Positions 16,441 to 25,145 of a stretch of DNA of 40,558 nt are shown one piece after another (the stretch's first letter is position 1; every line of letters begins with the position of its first letter). Position numbers and translations under genes: made by a program. The stretch is taken from positions 1-40,558 of the forward strand of contig JAILFN010000038.1 of the NCBI GenBank assembly GCA_024697545.1. Direction: 5' to 3'. This DNA comes from Ruminococcus sp. (GTDB lineage: Bacteria > Bacillota > Clostridia > Oscillospirales > Ruminococcaceae). The notes under the pieces were generated by a model. It had not been told where the DNA came from and searched no databases. It saw nothing but the letters and a program-made list of their open reading frames with translations.

Positions 16441-17505
16441 ATGGCATCAGAAAAGAGACCGGCGGGCGCTCTGAAGCCGCCCATTAAAATGACAGATACC
16501 AATCTGCTCATGACCATCACCATCGCGGTTTTCATCGTGATGTACCTCGGTGCGATGATATTCCTCGGCGAGGGCTTCTTAAAACCTCAGACGCTGTTCA
16601 ACATGATAAACGCCAATGCCGCGCTTATAATACTCTCCTGCGGAATGAGCCTTGTTATGATAACAGGGGGGATAGATATCTCGGTCGGGGGCGTTACCTC
16701 TTTGGTAGCGATGTCCTGCGCCGTATATCTAGATCTCAAAGGCGGGAACGTCTATGCGGCAATGCTTCTTGCAGTAGCTATCGGTCTGGCATTCGGGCTG
16801 GTACAGGGATATCTCATAGCTTATCTTGATATACAGCCGTTCATCGTAACGCTTGCGGGTATGTTCTTTGCACGCGGCATGACCACCATCGTACACAACA
16901 AGCCCTTCAACGTTGAGAACGAACACTTCGTAAAGCTCAAGGACACAAGAATAAACGTGCCCTTTATGGGTTCTACAAACAGACACGGTATGTATATACC
17001 CGCGTACATCGAGCTCGGCGTAATCGTGGCGCTCGTGGTTGCGGTCACACTCTTTATCGTACTCAAATGGACAAAGGCAGGACGCAATTTCTATGCAGTC
17101 GGCGGCAACCGTCAGAGTGCTCTTATGCTCGGCATAAATGTAAAGAAGACCACCTTTATGTCTTACCTTATCTGCGGACTGCTCGCAGGCGTGGGCGGGT
17201 TCGTATACTTCATGCACGTCGGCTGCGGCTCTCCCTCAAACGCTTCGGGCGCTGAGATGAACGCTATCGCCTCCTCCATCATCGGCGGCACCATGCTGAC
17301 GGGCGGTGTGGGAAACATCATAGGCACCGTATTCGGCGTGCTTTCACTGGCACTTATCCAGAACATCGTTTCATCTGTAGGTCTTGACGACGCATGGTGG
17401 ACGGGTATCACCATCGCAGGTATGCTTTGCCTGTTCCTTGTTGTTCAGTCGATAATAATCGCACGCCGCAAAAAGGCAAACATGGCGGCTTCCAAGGCTA
17501 AGTAA
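16441..17505 (+). CDS. Sugar ABC transporter permease 2 (YjfF-like)
   Basis: 354 residues, polytopic, same superfamily as the preceding gene (SCGMSLVMITGGIDISVGG; later ASSIIGGTMLTGGVGN). Ribosome site CGGAGGGATA before ATG 16441. Two different permeases after one fused ATPase is the arrangement of the YtfQRT-YjfF importer, whereas the araFGH and rbsACB types have a single permease. The loop around residues 150-185 is hydrophilic and probably external. Confidence 0.93.
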   Translation: MASEKRPAGALKPPIKMTDTNLLMTITIAVFIVMYLGAMIFLGEGFLKPQTLFNMINANAALIILSCGMSLVMITGGIDISVGGVTSLVAMSCAVYLDLKGGNVYAAMLLAVAIGLAFGLVQGYLIAYLDIQPFIVTLAGMFFARGMTTIVHNKPFNVENEHFVKLKDTRINVPFMGSTNRHGMYIPAYIELGVIVALVVAVTLFIVLKWTKAGRNFYAVGGNRQSALMLGINVKKTTFMSYLICGLLAGVGGFVYFMHVGCGSPSNASGAEMNAIASSIIGGTMLTGGVGNIIGTVFGVLSLALIQNIVSSVGLDDAWWTGITIAGMLCLFLVVQSIIIARRKKANMAASKAK

Positions 17506-17517
17506 GGGGGCGGCGAT

Positions 17518-19104
17518 ATGAATAAGGAAGAGATCATTAAAAACGGAAAAGGCATCATCGGCATAGAGTTCGGCTCTACCCGCATAAAGGCTGTGCTTAT
17601 CGGAGAGGACAACAAACCGATAGCTTCGGGAGTCCACGACTGGCAGAACAGCCTTGCCGACGGAGTATGGACATATTCACTCGATGACATTCACGGCGGT
17701 CTAAGAGAATGCTTCGGCGATCTGATGAAAAATGTCAGGGAGCAGTATGGAGTCGAGCTGAAAAGCGCTGCGGGACTCGGCATATCGGCTATGATGCACG
17801 GATACCTCGTTTTTGACGAGGACGGCAGACTGCTCACCCCCTTCCGCACATGGCGAAACTCAATCACGGGCGAGGCGGCGGCAAAGCTCACCGAAGCTCT
17901 CGGGTTCAACATCCCCGAGCGCTGGAGTGCGGCGCATCTGTATCAGGCGATACTAAACAAAGAAGAGCACATCCCCCGCGCGGCTTTCATAACAACGCTT
18001 GCGGGATATGTACATATGCTCCTCACGGGAGAAAAGGTCATAGGCATGGGCGACGCTTCGGGAATGTTCCCGATAGACCCCGTGACCCGCGGCTATGATG
18101 AAAAAATGCTCATGAGATTTGATGAACTTACAGCCGATACTACCTTCGGCAGAAAGCTCATCGAAGTGTTACCTAAAATAGTCAAGGTCGGCGAATGCGC
18201 CGGAGCTCTTACCGAGCAAGGCGCAAAGCTCCTTGACCCGAGCGGCACTTTTGGCGCGGGCGTTCCCCTCTGCCCGCCCGAAGGGGACGCTCAGACAGGA
18301 ATGACAGCCACCAACAGCATCACCCCAAAGACGGGAAATGTTTCGGCGGGCACCTCGATATTCTCGATGATAGTGCTTGAGAAGAACCTCTCGGCAGTTC
18401 ACCGCGAGATAGATATAGTCACCACCCCCGACGGCGACCCCGTCGCTATGGTACACTGCAACAACTGCACCACCGACCTTGACGCATGGGTGAAGCTCTT
18501 CGGCGGTCTGCTGGACCGCGCGGGCGCTTCGATGCCAAAGGGCAGACTTTACGACACGCTGTATGAACTCGCGGACGAGGGCGACCCCGACTGCTCGGGC
18601 ATAATCGCATACAACTACTACGCGGGCGAGCAGGTGACGGAGCTTACAGAGGGCAGACCGATGGTCTTCCGCTCTCCCGAATCGAAGTTCACGATACAGA
18701 ACCTTATGAGAAGTCTTGTTTACTCAACGGTAGCCACGCTGAAAATAGGCATGGATATACTCACTTCCGAAGAAAAGGTGAAGCTTGACAGGATATACGC
18801 GCACGGAGGTCTGTTCAAAACTCCCGTCCCGAGCCAGAGCATACTTGCCGCGGCGCTCGGAAGCGATGTAACGCTCATGAATACCGCGGGCGAGGGCGGT
18901 GCGTGGGGCATAGCTCTGCTTGCGGCTTATATGGTGCGAAAGGACAGGTCGGAGACACTCAGCGGGTTCCTGAACGCCCACGTTTTCGCGGGGGCTGAGG
19001 GCAGCACGGTATCTCCCGCAGACTGCGATATCGAAGGGATCGAAAGCTATATGAAGCTTTACAAAGCAGGACTCGGTGCAGAACGCGCCGCAGTACTGGC
19101 ATAG
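17518..19104 (+). CDS. FGGY-family carbohydrate kinase, probable L-ribulokinase
   Basis: 528 residues, actin-like sugar kinase fold. The N-terminal phosphate-binding GIEFGSTRIKAV, the substrate-region ISAMMHGYLVFD, the adenosine motif in GNVSAGTSIFSMI and the C-terminal HGGLFKTP are visible. Its place between the importer and L-arabinose isomerase argues for L-ribulose phosphorylation. The sequence does not look like classical AraB and resembles the xylulokinase-like kinases that accompany araA in some Gram-positives, so the symbol is withheld. No L-ribulose-5-phosphate epimerase gene is in the window. Ribosome site AGGGGG; 12 nt after the permease. Confidence 0.82.
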   Translation: MNKEEIIKNGKGIIGIEFGSTRIKAVLIGEDNKPIASGVHDWQNSLADGVWTYSLDDIHGGLRECFGDLMKNVREQYGVELKSAAGLGISAMMHGYLVFDEDGRLLTPFRTWRNSITGEAAAKLTEALGFNIPERWSAAHLYQAILNKEEHIPRAAFITTLAGYVHMLLTGEKVIGMGDASGMFPIDPVTRGYDEKMLMRFDELTADTTFGRKLIEVLPKIVKVGECAGALTEQGAKLLDPSGTFGAGVPLCPPEGDAQTGMTATNSITPKTGNVSAGTSIFSMIVLEKNLSAVHREIDIVTTPDGDPVAMVHCNNCTTDLDAWVKLFGGLLDRAGASMPKGRLYDTLYELADEGDPDCSGIIAYNYYAGEQVTELTEGRPMVFRSPESKFTIQNLMRSLVYSTVATLKIGMDILTSEEKVKLDRIYAHGGLFKTPVPSQSILAAALGSDVTLMNTAGEGGAWGIALLAAYMVRKDRSETLSGFLNAHVFAGAEGSTVSPADCDIEGIESYMKLYKAGLGAERAAVLA

Positions 19105-19121
19105 AAAGGATAATTGAGGAT

Positions 19122-20555
19122 ATGAAATTTTGGTTTGTCACAGGCTCGCAGTTTCTATACGGCGAGGAAACGCTCAGGCAGGTAGAAGCTGACTCAAAGG
19201 AGATAGTCGCAGGGCTGAAACTTCCCTTCCCTGTTGAGTACAAGCTCACTGCAAAGACAGAAAAAGAGATCGAAAACGCTGTCAAGGAAGCCAATTACGA
19301 CGACGAGTGCGCGGGCATTATCACATTCTGCCACACATTCTCGCCGTCAAAGATGTGGATAAACGGTCTGGCGATGCTGCAAAAGCCCTGGCTGCACTTC
19401 CACACCCAGTTCAACGAGACTATCCCCGATGAGGAGATAGACATGGACTATATGAACCTGCATCAGTCGGCACACGGCGACCGCGAGCACGGATTCATAG
19501 GTTCGAGACTACGCATCCCCCGCGCAGTTGTTGCGGGCTACTGGCGTGACCCCGACGTTCAGCGGCAGATAGCCGAATGGCAGCGTGCAGCTGTCGGAGT
19601 TATGTTCAGCAAGCAGCTGAAGATCATGCGCTTTGGCGATAATATGCGCGAAGTCGCAGTTACCGAGGGCGACAAGGTAGAGGTACAGCTGAAACTCGGC
19701 TGGCAGGTGAACACATGGGCGGTAGGAGATCTGGTCAGAGAGATGAACGCCGTGACCGAAAGCGAGATCGACTCTCTTATGACCGAGTACGCTTCCCTTT
19801 ACAGCTTTGATGAAAAGGATACAGAAAGCGTACGCTATCAGGCCCGCGAGGAGATAGCTATAGAAAAAATGCTCGTCCGCGAGGGCGCACACGCTTTCTC
19901 CAACACATTCCAGGATCTTCACGGAATGAAGCAGCTCCCCGGGCTTGCGGCTCAGCATCTTATGCAGAAGGGCTACGGCTTCGGTGCGGAGGGCGACTGG
20001 AAAACGGCAGGGCTCACAGCTATCATAAAGGCTATGTATCCCGAAGGCTCCGCTTCCTTCATGGAGGACTATACCTACGATTACAAGCAGGGTCTGATAC
20101 TCGGGGCGCATATGCTCGAGGTATGCCCCTCCATAGCCGCCGACAAGCCCCGCATAGAGGTACATCACCTCGGCATAGGCGACAGAGAGCCGCCCGCAAG
20201 ATCAGTATTTGAAGGCAGAGAGGGTGCTGCCAAGGCGCTTTCACTGATAGACATAGGCGGCAGGCTGAGGCTCATCGCGCAGGACGTTGAATGCGTCAAG
20301 CCGATAAGCCCGATGCCCAACCTTCCCGTCGCAAGGACGATGTGGAGACCCGCACCTAACTTTTTGGACGGTCTGAAATGCTGGATCACGGCAGGCGGCG
20401 CACACCACACCGTGCTCTCCTACGACATCACCACACAGACCCTCCGCGACCTTGCAAGGATATTCGGCATAGAGCTGGTCGAGATCACCGACAAGACCGA
20501 CCCGTATACCCTCGAACGCGATCTGAAGCTCGGCGACCTTATCTACGGACGGTAA
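19122..20555 (+). CDS. araA: L-arabinose isomerase
   Basis: 477 residues, slightly shorter than the E. coli enzyme. Converts L-arabinose to L-ribulose in the cytoplasm, Mn-dependent. The family start FWFVTGSQFLYGEETL is seen, with metal/catalytic residues in EGDWKTAG, FMEDYTYDY and GAHMLEVCPS and the late histidine in AGGAHHTVLSYD. ATG 19122 has AGGATAATTGAGG upstream and follows the kinase by 17 nt. It is the last gene of the operon; a terminator follows at 20569. Confidence 0.97.
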   Translation: MKFWFVTGSQFLYGEETLRQVEADSKEIVAGLKLPFPVEYKLTAKTEKEIENAVKEANYDDECAGIITFCHTFSPSKMWINGLAMLQKPWLHFHTQFNETIPDEEIDMDYMNLHQSAHGDREHGFIGSRLRIPRAVVAGYWRDPDVQRQIAEWQRAAVGVMFSKQLKIMRFGDNMREVAVTEGDKVEVQLKLGWQVNTWAVGDLVREMNAVTESEIDSLMTEYASLYSFDEKDTESVRYQAREEIAIEKMLVREGAHAFSNTFQDLHGMKQLPGLAAQHLMQKGYGFGAEGDWKTAGLTAIIKAMYPEGSASFMEDYTYDYKQGLILGAHMLEVCPSIAADKPRIEVHHLGIGDREPPARSVFEGREGAAKALSLIDIGGRLRLIAQDVECVKPISPMPNLPVARTMWRPAPNFLDGLKCWITAGGAHHTVLSYDITTQTLRDLARIFGIELVEITDKTDPYTLERDLKLGDLIYGR

Positions 20556-20568
20556 TAATAACAGCAGT

Positions 20569-20615
20569 AAAAAGCCCGAAGGCAGGCGTAGCGGTCTGTT
20601 TTCGGGCTTTTTTTG
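20569..20615 (+). terminator. Terminator of the arabinose operon
   Basis: AAAAAGCCCGAA (20569-20580) pairs with TTCGGGCTTTTT (20601-20612), then more T. The rest of the 384-bp gap to the cellulase holds AT-rich regulatory DNA (promoter and inverted repeat listed separately); 20616-20800 shows nothing recognisable. Confidence 0.9.
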
Positions 20616-20822
20616 TGTATAAAATGTTACCGCACCGCATGACGGCGTTCGGGCTATGCAGACCGCTGCCGAACCGATATGACAGCCGCAAAAGGAACGA
20701 TACCACACTCTTCCCCGCCATGATCCGCCCTCGGGGAATATTCTTTTACTTTGTAATATGACCCCAAATTTAACCATAAATGATTTAGTTATCGGGAAGA
20801 ATATAATTAATTATTTTAGCTA

Positions 20823-20851
20823 TTGACATATGCCATTTGATGTAGTATATT
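20823..20851 (+). promoter_or_regulatory. Promoter of the GH9 cellulase gene
   Basis: TTGACA (20823-20828), 17-bp spacer, TATATT (20846-20851); 88-nt distance to ATG 20940. Confidence 0.78.
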
Positions 20852-20860
20852 TAAAAATGT

Positions 20861-20884
20861 AGGTATATTATATCTAATATGCCT
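20861..20884. promoter_or_regulatory. Inverted repeat at the cellulase transcription start, possible operator
   Basis: AGGTATATTA (20861-20870) and TAATATGCCT (20875-20884) form a 24-bp palindrome with one mismatched pair. It begins about 10 bp after the -10 box, a place suited to a repressor. The cognate regulator is unknown. Confidence 0.5.
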
Positions 20885-20939
20885 AAACAAGAAACCTTTT
20901 TTTGTTTTACTATTATCATTTCGAGAGGAGAATTGAAAA

Positions 20940-23636
20940 ATGATCTGTAAAAAGATTGCAGCAACAGTTTCGGCTATCGTCCTGGCAGCAGGCATGGCTT
21001 CTGCACTTCCGCAGAACAGCACGGGGGGTGCTGTGATAACTGCAAACGCAGCTTCCGCGTACAACTACGCCGAGGCACTTCAGAAATCCATGTTCTTCTA
21101 TGAGGTGCAGCAGTCAGGAAAGCTTCCCGACTGGAACACCGTACAGTGGAAGGACGACAGCATGGTCGATGAGGACGGCAACGAGACCGACTTTGTAAAG
21201 GGCGGCTGGTTCGACGCAGGCGACCACTTCAAGTTCTGTCTTACAAATGCTTATTCGGCTTCAATGCTCGGATGGGGCTACATTGAGTACCGTGACGCTG
21301 TTGATAAAGCAGGTATGGGCGAGCTTTACAGAAACAATCTCCAGTGGGGACTTGACTATGTTATGGCCTGCGATATGGGCGGCGGCAAGATGGTAGGTAC
21401 CATCGGTGACTTCACAGGCGGTTCTACCGACCATAACATCTGGTGCAGCTCGGAGGTATATCTCCGCAAGCATCATCTCAACAACGGCGACTGGGAGCGT
21501 CCGTATGATGTGATCGAAAACTCTTCCGTTGCAGGTCTTTCCGCTGCTGCTCTTGCTGAGGGTTATATCGTATTCAAAGATTCTCAGCCCGAAAAGGCTG
21601 CCGAATACTTAAAGCACGCAAAAGACCTTTTCAAGGGTGCTGACACGATCAGAGACTGTACAGATATCGGCGGTATGTCAGGTATGTACGATACAAAGTC
21701 ATGGGTAGACGACTGTATGTTCGCTGCTCTCTGGCTTTACAGGGCAACAGGCGATAAGACTTATCTCGATAAGGTAGAGAATGAATATATCCCGCTGTTC
21801 CCGAAGGAAGAACAGGACACTGCACGCAAGTTCACATGGGGACTTTGCTGGGACGATACTTCACAGGGTGCTGCTTTCCTCTATGCTCAGATAACAGGAA
21901 ACGAAGAATGGACTGCTCATGTAAAGCGCCATATCAATTACTGGATGGGCGAGGATTCCAAGCCTTTCTTCGGAAAGATAACACCCAAGGGACTTTCCTG
22001 GCTGTTCCAGTGGGGTTGTCTGCGTCACGCAACAACAACCGCATTCCTTGCAAAGCTCGGTTCCGATACGCTCTTCAAGGGTGCTGATGTTGAAAAGAAG
22101 TTCAGCGACTGGGGCGATCTCCAGATGAACTACTGCTTCGGCGATAATGAGATGGGTTACAGCTATGTTCTCGGCATGGGCGATAAGTCTCCGACAGCTA
22201 TCCACCACAGAAATGCTTCGGGCGTACACGATGACCACTGGAACGAGCTCGGTCAGAAGGACGGCGGCAGCGAAGGCTGGCAGACAGAATATGCTCATAC
22301 TCTCTACGGCGCACTTATCGGCGGTCCCGACAGCTCGGGCGAATACGGCGATTACAAGGTCGCTGACTTCCAGTATACAGAGGTAGCTATCGACTACAAC
22401 GCGGGCTACACCGCCTGCCTCTGCGCTATGATAGATGATTACGGCGGAAAGCCCCTCGCGAACTTCCCCGAGAAGGAAACTCCCAAGTGGGCTGAGTGGG
22501 AGGTTGCCGCAGTTCTCAACGGCAAGGGCAACAGCTATTCCGAGATCAAGGCATGGGCGATGAACCACACCGCATGGCCCGCAAGAGTTGCAAAGGATAT
22601 CGAATACAGATATTACTTTGACGCTTCCGAGATATTCGATGCAGGTCTTTCCATCAACGATATAAAGGTCATCAGCAACAGCCAGCAGTACCGCGAGGGT
22701 GAGCAGGGCTATGCTAACGTTTCAGGTCCTTATGTATACGAAGGCGACAAGTCCGGCAAGACCCTTTATGCGAAGATCAAGTTTGAAGACGGCCGCGCTA
22801 TCCAGCCTACCGGTCAGAGCGAGCACCGCGATGAAGTTCAGTTCAGGATCTCCATCCCCGATGCCATAGACGGCAAGCCTACCACAGGCGCATGGGATCC
22901 CACCAACGACTGGTCCTACAACGGCGGCATATCGTCAACTACCGACATCAAGAGTGCCGACGCTCTCAATGAGAATATAACTATGTATGTAAACGGCGTA
23001 CACGTTTGGGGCACCGAGCCCGACGGCACCAAGGCTACCGAGTCCGATTATGTATTCAAGAGAGACGGCGGCTCGAGCACTACCGTTACCAACCCCACTG
23101 TTACCTGCGGTTCCGTTACCACAAGCGGCGCTAAGCTCAGCTGGAACAAGGTCGACGGCGCTTCAAAGTACGGCGTATTCGGCTACATCAACGGCAAGTG
23201 GACAAAGCTCACAGAGACCACAAGCACCTCCTACACCTTCAGCGGTCTGAAGGAAGGCACAAGCTACAAGGCTGCTGTACTCTGCTATGCTGACGGCAAG
23301 TGGAACGAGGATTATTCCAAGGCTGTTACCTTTACCACCAAGTCTTCTTCTGCTTCATATCCCGTGATCTCCTCGATAGATTACAGCGAGAAGTACCACC
23401 AGATCAGGTTCACATGGAAGCCCGTAAGCGGAGCTCAGAACTACGGTATCGCTGTATACCTCGCAGGCAAGTGGAGAATTCAGACCCAGAGCATTGCGGC
23501 TTCAACTACAAGCTACACCACCCCGAAGAACATGACTCCCGGAAAGACCTACAAGGTAGCCATCGCTGCCAAGGTAAACGGCGAGTGGGGCATTGCAGAT
23601 GCTCTCAAGAACGCCGTTACCGTTACTGTAAAGTAA
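20940..23636 (+). CDS. Secreted endoglucanase: GH9-CBM3c with two C-terminal Fn3-like modules
   Basis: 898 residues. Signal peptide about 1-37 (Ala-rich, predicted cut near ANA-AS). GH9 catalytic domain about 38-500: Asp pair in DAGDHF (92 and 95), HHRN (His422-His423), and the general acid Glu481 in TEVAIDYNAGY. A family 3c carbohydrate-binding module follows (about 555-705), the theme-B arrangement of processive endoglucanases. Two fibronectin-III-like repeats follow (about 717-805 and 811-898), related to each other (YINGKW, YLAGKW). No dockerin and no CBM37 are seen, so cellulosome attachment by a dockerin is not supported. Hydrolyses beta-1,4-glucan outside the cell. Good ribosome site (GAGAGGAG). 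Confidence 0.95.
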   Translation: MICKKIAATVSAIVLAAGMASALPQNSTGGAVITANAASAYNYAEALQKSMFFYEVQQSGKLPDWNTVQWKDDSMVDEDGNETDFVKGGWFDAGDHFKFCLTNAYSASMLGWGYIEYRDAVDKAGMGELYRNNLQWGLDYVMACDMGGGKMVGTIGDFTGGSTDHNIWCSSEVYLRKHHLNNGDWERPYDVIENSSVAGLSAAALAEGYIVFKDSQPEKAAEYLKHAKDLFKGADTIRDCTDIGGMSGMYDTKSWVDDCMFAALWLYRATGDKTYLDKVENEYIPLFPKEEQDTARKFTWGLCWDDTSQGAAFLYAQITGNEEWTAHVKRHINYWMGEDSKPFFGKITPKGLSWLFQWGCLRHATTTAFLAKLGSDTLFKGADVEKKFSDWGDLQMNYCFGDNEMGYSYVLGMGDKSPTAIHHRNASGVHDDHWNELGQKDGGSEGWQTEYAHTLYGALIGGPDSSGEYGDYKVADFQYTEVAIDYNAGYTACLCAMIDDYGGKPLANFPEKETPKWAEWEVAAVLNGKGNSYSEIKAWAMNHTAWPARVAKDIEYRYYFDASEIFDAGLSINDIKVISNSQQYREGEQGYANVSGPYVYEGDKSGKTLYAKIKFEDGRAIQPTGQSEHRDEVQFRISIPDAIDGKPTTGAWDPTNDWSYNGGISSTTDIKSADALNENITMYVNGVHVWGTEPDGTKATESDYVFKRDGGSSTTVTNPTVTCGSVTTSGAKLSWNKVDGASKYGVFGYINGKWTKLTETTSTSYTFSGLKEGTSYKAAVLCYADGKWNEDYSKAVTFTTKSSSASYPVISSIDYSEKYHQIRFTWKPVSGAQNYGIAVYLAGKWRIQTQSIAASTTSYTTPKNMTPGKTYKVAIAAKVNGEWGIADALKNAVTVTVK

Positions 23637-23657
23637 TAACACGATCATAAGATATCA

Positions 23658-23691
23658 AGCCCGACACTTTTTTAGGTGTCGGGCTTTTTTT
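23658..23691 (+). terminator. Terminator of the cellulase gene
   Basis: AGCCCGACAC (23658-23667) pairs with GTGTCGGGCT (23676-23685), then T7. The 313-bp gap 23637-23949 otherwise contains the two operators and promoter of the LacI-type gene. Confidence 0.93.
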
Positions 23692-23750
23692 GCTTAACGG
23701 TCACGCTGCGCGATCCTTTACCGCAGAGGATCACTTTTGTCAAATATTAT

Positions 23751-23764
23751 TGATGACGTTATCA
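23751..23764. promoter_or_regulatory. Candidate LacI-type operator O1
   Basis: TGATGACGTTATCA, one change from the palindrome TGATAACGTTATCA. Centre about 151 bp before the predicted start of the LacI-type gene transcript and 86 bp from O2. Confidence 0.65.
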
Positions 23765-23836
23765 TTTAGACACAAACAGCAACGCCGGCGACGGAAAAAT
23801 ACTAAAAAAGCCGCGGAATATTGCGGTTTTGAGGCA

Positions 23837-23850
23837 TGATAACGTAATCA
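23837..23850. promoter_or_regulatory. Candidate LacI-type operator O2
   Basis: TGATAACGTAATCA, one change from the palindrome, 23 bp before the -35 box of the LacI-type gene; suggests autoregulation. Confidence 0.68.
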
Positions 23851-23873
23851 CAGAAAATTAACAAGTTACCCAC

Positions 23874-23902
23874 TTGACAACTCGGGATCAAAGTGCTATA
23901 AT
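23874..23902 (+). promoter_or_regulatory. Promoter of the LacI-type regulator gene
   Basis: TTGACA (23874-23879), 17-bp spacer, TATAAT (23897-23902): a full consensus promoter. Confidence 0.85.
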
Positions 23903-23949
23903 CATAGTTGTTCGATAGGAATACAAGGGTTTTAAGGGAGTGAGTAGAA

Positions 23950-25026
23950 ATGTCATTGAAAAAGATAGCACAGATGACAGGCGTGTCCGTATCGACAGTC
24001 GGGCGTATACTCAACGACCCCTCACGAAAATGCTCCAGCGAGGAGCTTAGGCGACGGGTGCTTGATGCCGCCCGTGAGATAAACTATATCCCCAACGCCA
24101 GCGCACGCACGCTGCGCTCGGGCGGAGGCAGGAGCGAAGAGAGGATATATCACATAAACATACTGCTGACAAGGTTTGCACACGAGGCTGCCGACCCGTT
24201 CTATGACGAGCTTCTGATGCTTCTTGAAAGAGAGCTGAGGACTAACGGCTGCATCGTCGGGAACGTATGGCGCTGCGCCGAATTTTCCGACGACAAGGCG
24301 GTGCGCGGCGACAAACTCGGCGCACTTGTTGATGAGCTTTACGACAGCTGCGAGCACCGTTCGGACGGACTGATAATCGTAGGCAAGGTAACGGGCAGAT
24401 CATTAAAACAGCTGAAGACCAAGGAAAAGAACATAGTCTCGATCAACCGCAATTCCACAAACTACGAGGTTGACGAGGTGCTCTGCGACGGCAGCAGGAT
24501 CGCGGAAATGGCTGTCATGCACCTTGCAAAGCTTGGTCACACGAAGATAGGCTATGTCGGGGACTGCCACAACGAATCGCGCTTTACGGGATATCAGAAG
24601 ACGCTCTCACAGGGGCATCTTGAGGCGGACATCGACTATATCTTTGACACCGCCCCGAATGAAGCAAACGGCATCTCGGCTCTCGAATACTTCGCTTCCC
24701 TCGCCGACCCTCCCACAGGCATATACTGTGCGAACGATATCCTCGCGGTCGGCATGATAAAAGCGATGGGAAGGCGGAGGTCGCGCGGTTACAGCCCTTC
24801 GGTCATCTCGAGCGACGACATCGACGCGGCGCAGTACACCAAACCAATGCTCACAAGCGTTTCACTTCCGAAGAATGAGATGGTGCGGTTCGCTCTCATG
24901 CTGCTGCTTGACAGGATACGCGGCGGACACAAGATAATCTCACGCCTTGAGGTTCAGGGAACTCTTATAATACGCGAGAGCTGCCGACCTCTGCGGGAAC
25001 TGAACGAACCGGAATATTACATATGA
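23950..25026 (+). CDS. LacI-family transcription regulator of the sulfur/nitrogenase-like locus
   Basis: 358 residues. N-terminal LacI HTH (SLKKIAQMTGVSVSTVGRIL, about 2-21) with hinge helix region (about 48-57, NASARTLRSG), then a periplasmic-binding-type ligand domain with features such as YIFDTAPNEANG, GIYCANDILAVGM and VISSDDIDAAQYT. Ribosome site GGGAGTG before ATG 23950. Two copies of a TGATAACGTTATCA-like site precede it, one lies just after it before the mccB-like operon and three precede metY. That palindrome, with central CG, is typical of LacI-family operators, so this protein is the obvious candidate binder. LacI proteins usually sense sugars; here the genes controlled concern sulfur, and the ligand is unknown. 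Confidence 0.88.
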   Translation: MSLKKIAQMTGVSVSTVGRILNDPSRKCSSEELRRRVLDAAREINYIPNASARTLRSGGGRSEERIYHINILLTRFAHEAADPFYDELLMLLERELRTNGCIVGNVWRCAEFSDDKAVRGDKLGALVDELYDSCEHRSDGLIIVGKVTGRSLKQLKTKEKNIVSINRNSTNYEVDEVLCDGSRIAEMAVMHLAKLGHTKIGYVGDCHNESRFTGYQKTLSQGHLEADIDYIFDTAPNEANGISALEYFASLADPPTGIYCANDILAVGMIKAMGRRRSRGYSPSVISSDDIDAAQYTKPMLTSVSLPKNEMVRFALMLLLDRIRGGHKIISRLEVQGTLIIRESCRPLRELNEPEYYI

Positions 25027-25033
25027 ACCCTCG

Positions 25034-25047
25034 TGACAACGTTATCA
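25034..25047. promoter_or_regulatory. Candidate LacI-type operator O3, in front of the mccB operon
   Basis: TGACAACGTTATCA within the 16-bp GTGACAACGTTATCAC; one change from the palindrome. It ends exactly 10 bp before the -35 box, so its centre is near -52. Confidence 0.75.
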
Positions 25048-25057
25048 CATTTCGGTA

Positions 25058-25086
25058 TTGACAAACAGCGAAAATAGATGTAGAAT
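25058..25086 (+). promoter_or_regulatory. Promoter of the mccB-mccA-nifX-nifB operon
   Basis: TTGACA (25058-25063), 17-bp spacer, TAGAAT (25081-25086). Confidence 0.82.
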
Positions 25087-25145
25087 ATAGTCACATCATA
25101 AATCATAGTTTACTGATATGATAAATATGAAAGGCGATGGAGAAT

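Noticed and set aside
23637..25145. SAM (S-box) or other methionine riboswitch ahead of the sulfur genes
   Set aside because: No S-box-like conserved core or leader hairpin/terminator switch was seen before mccB or metY; LacI-type operators explain regulation better.
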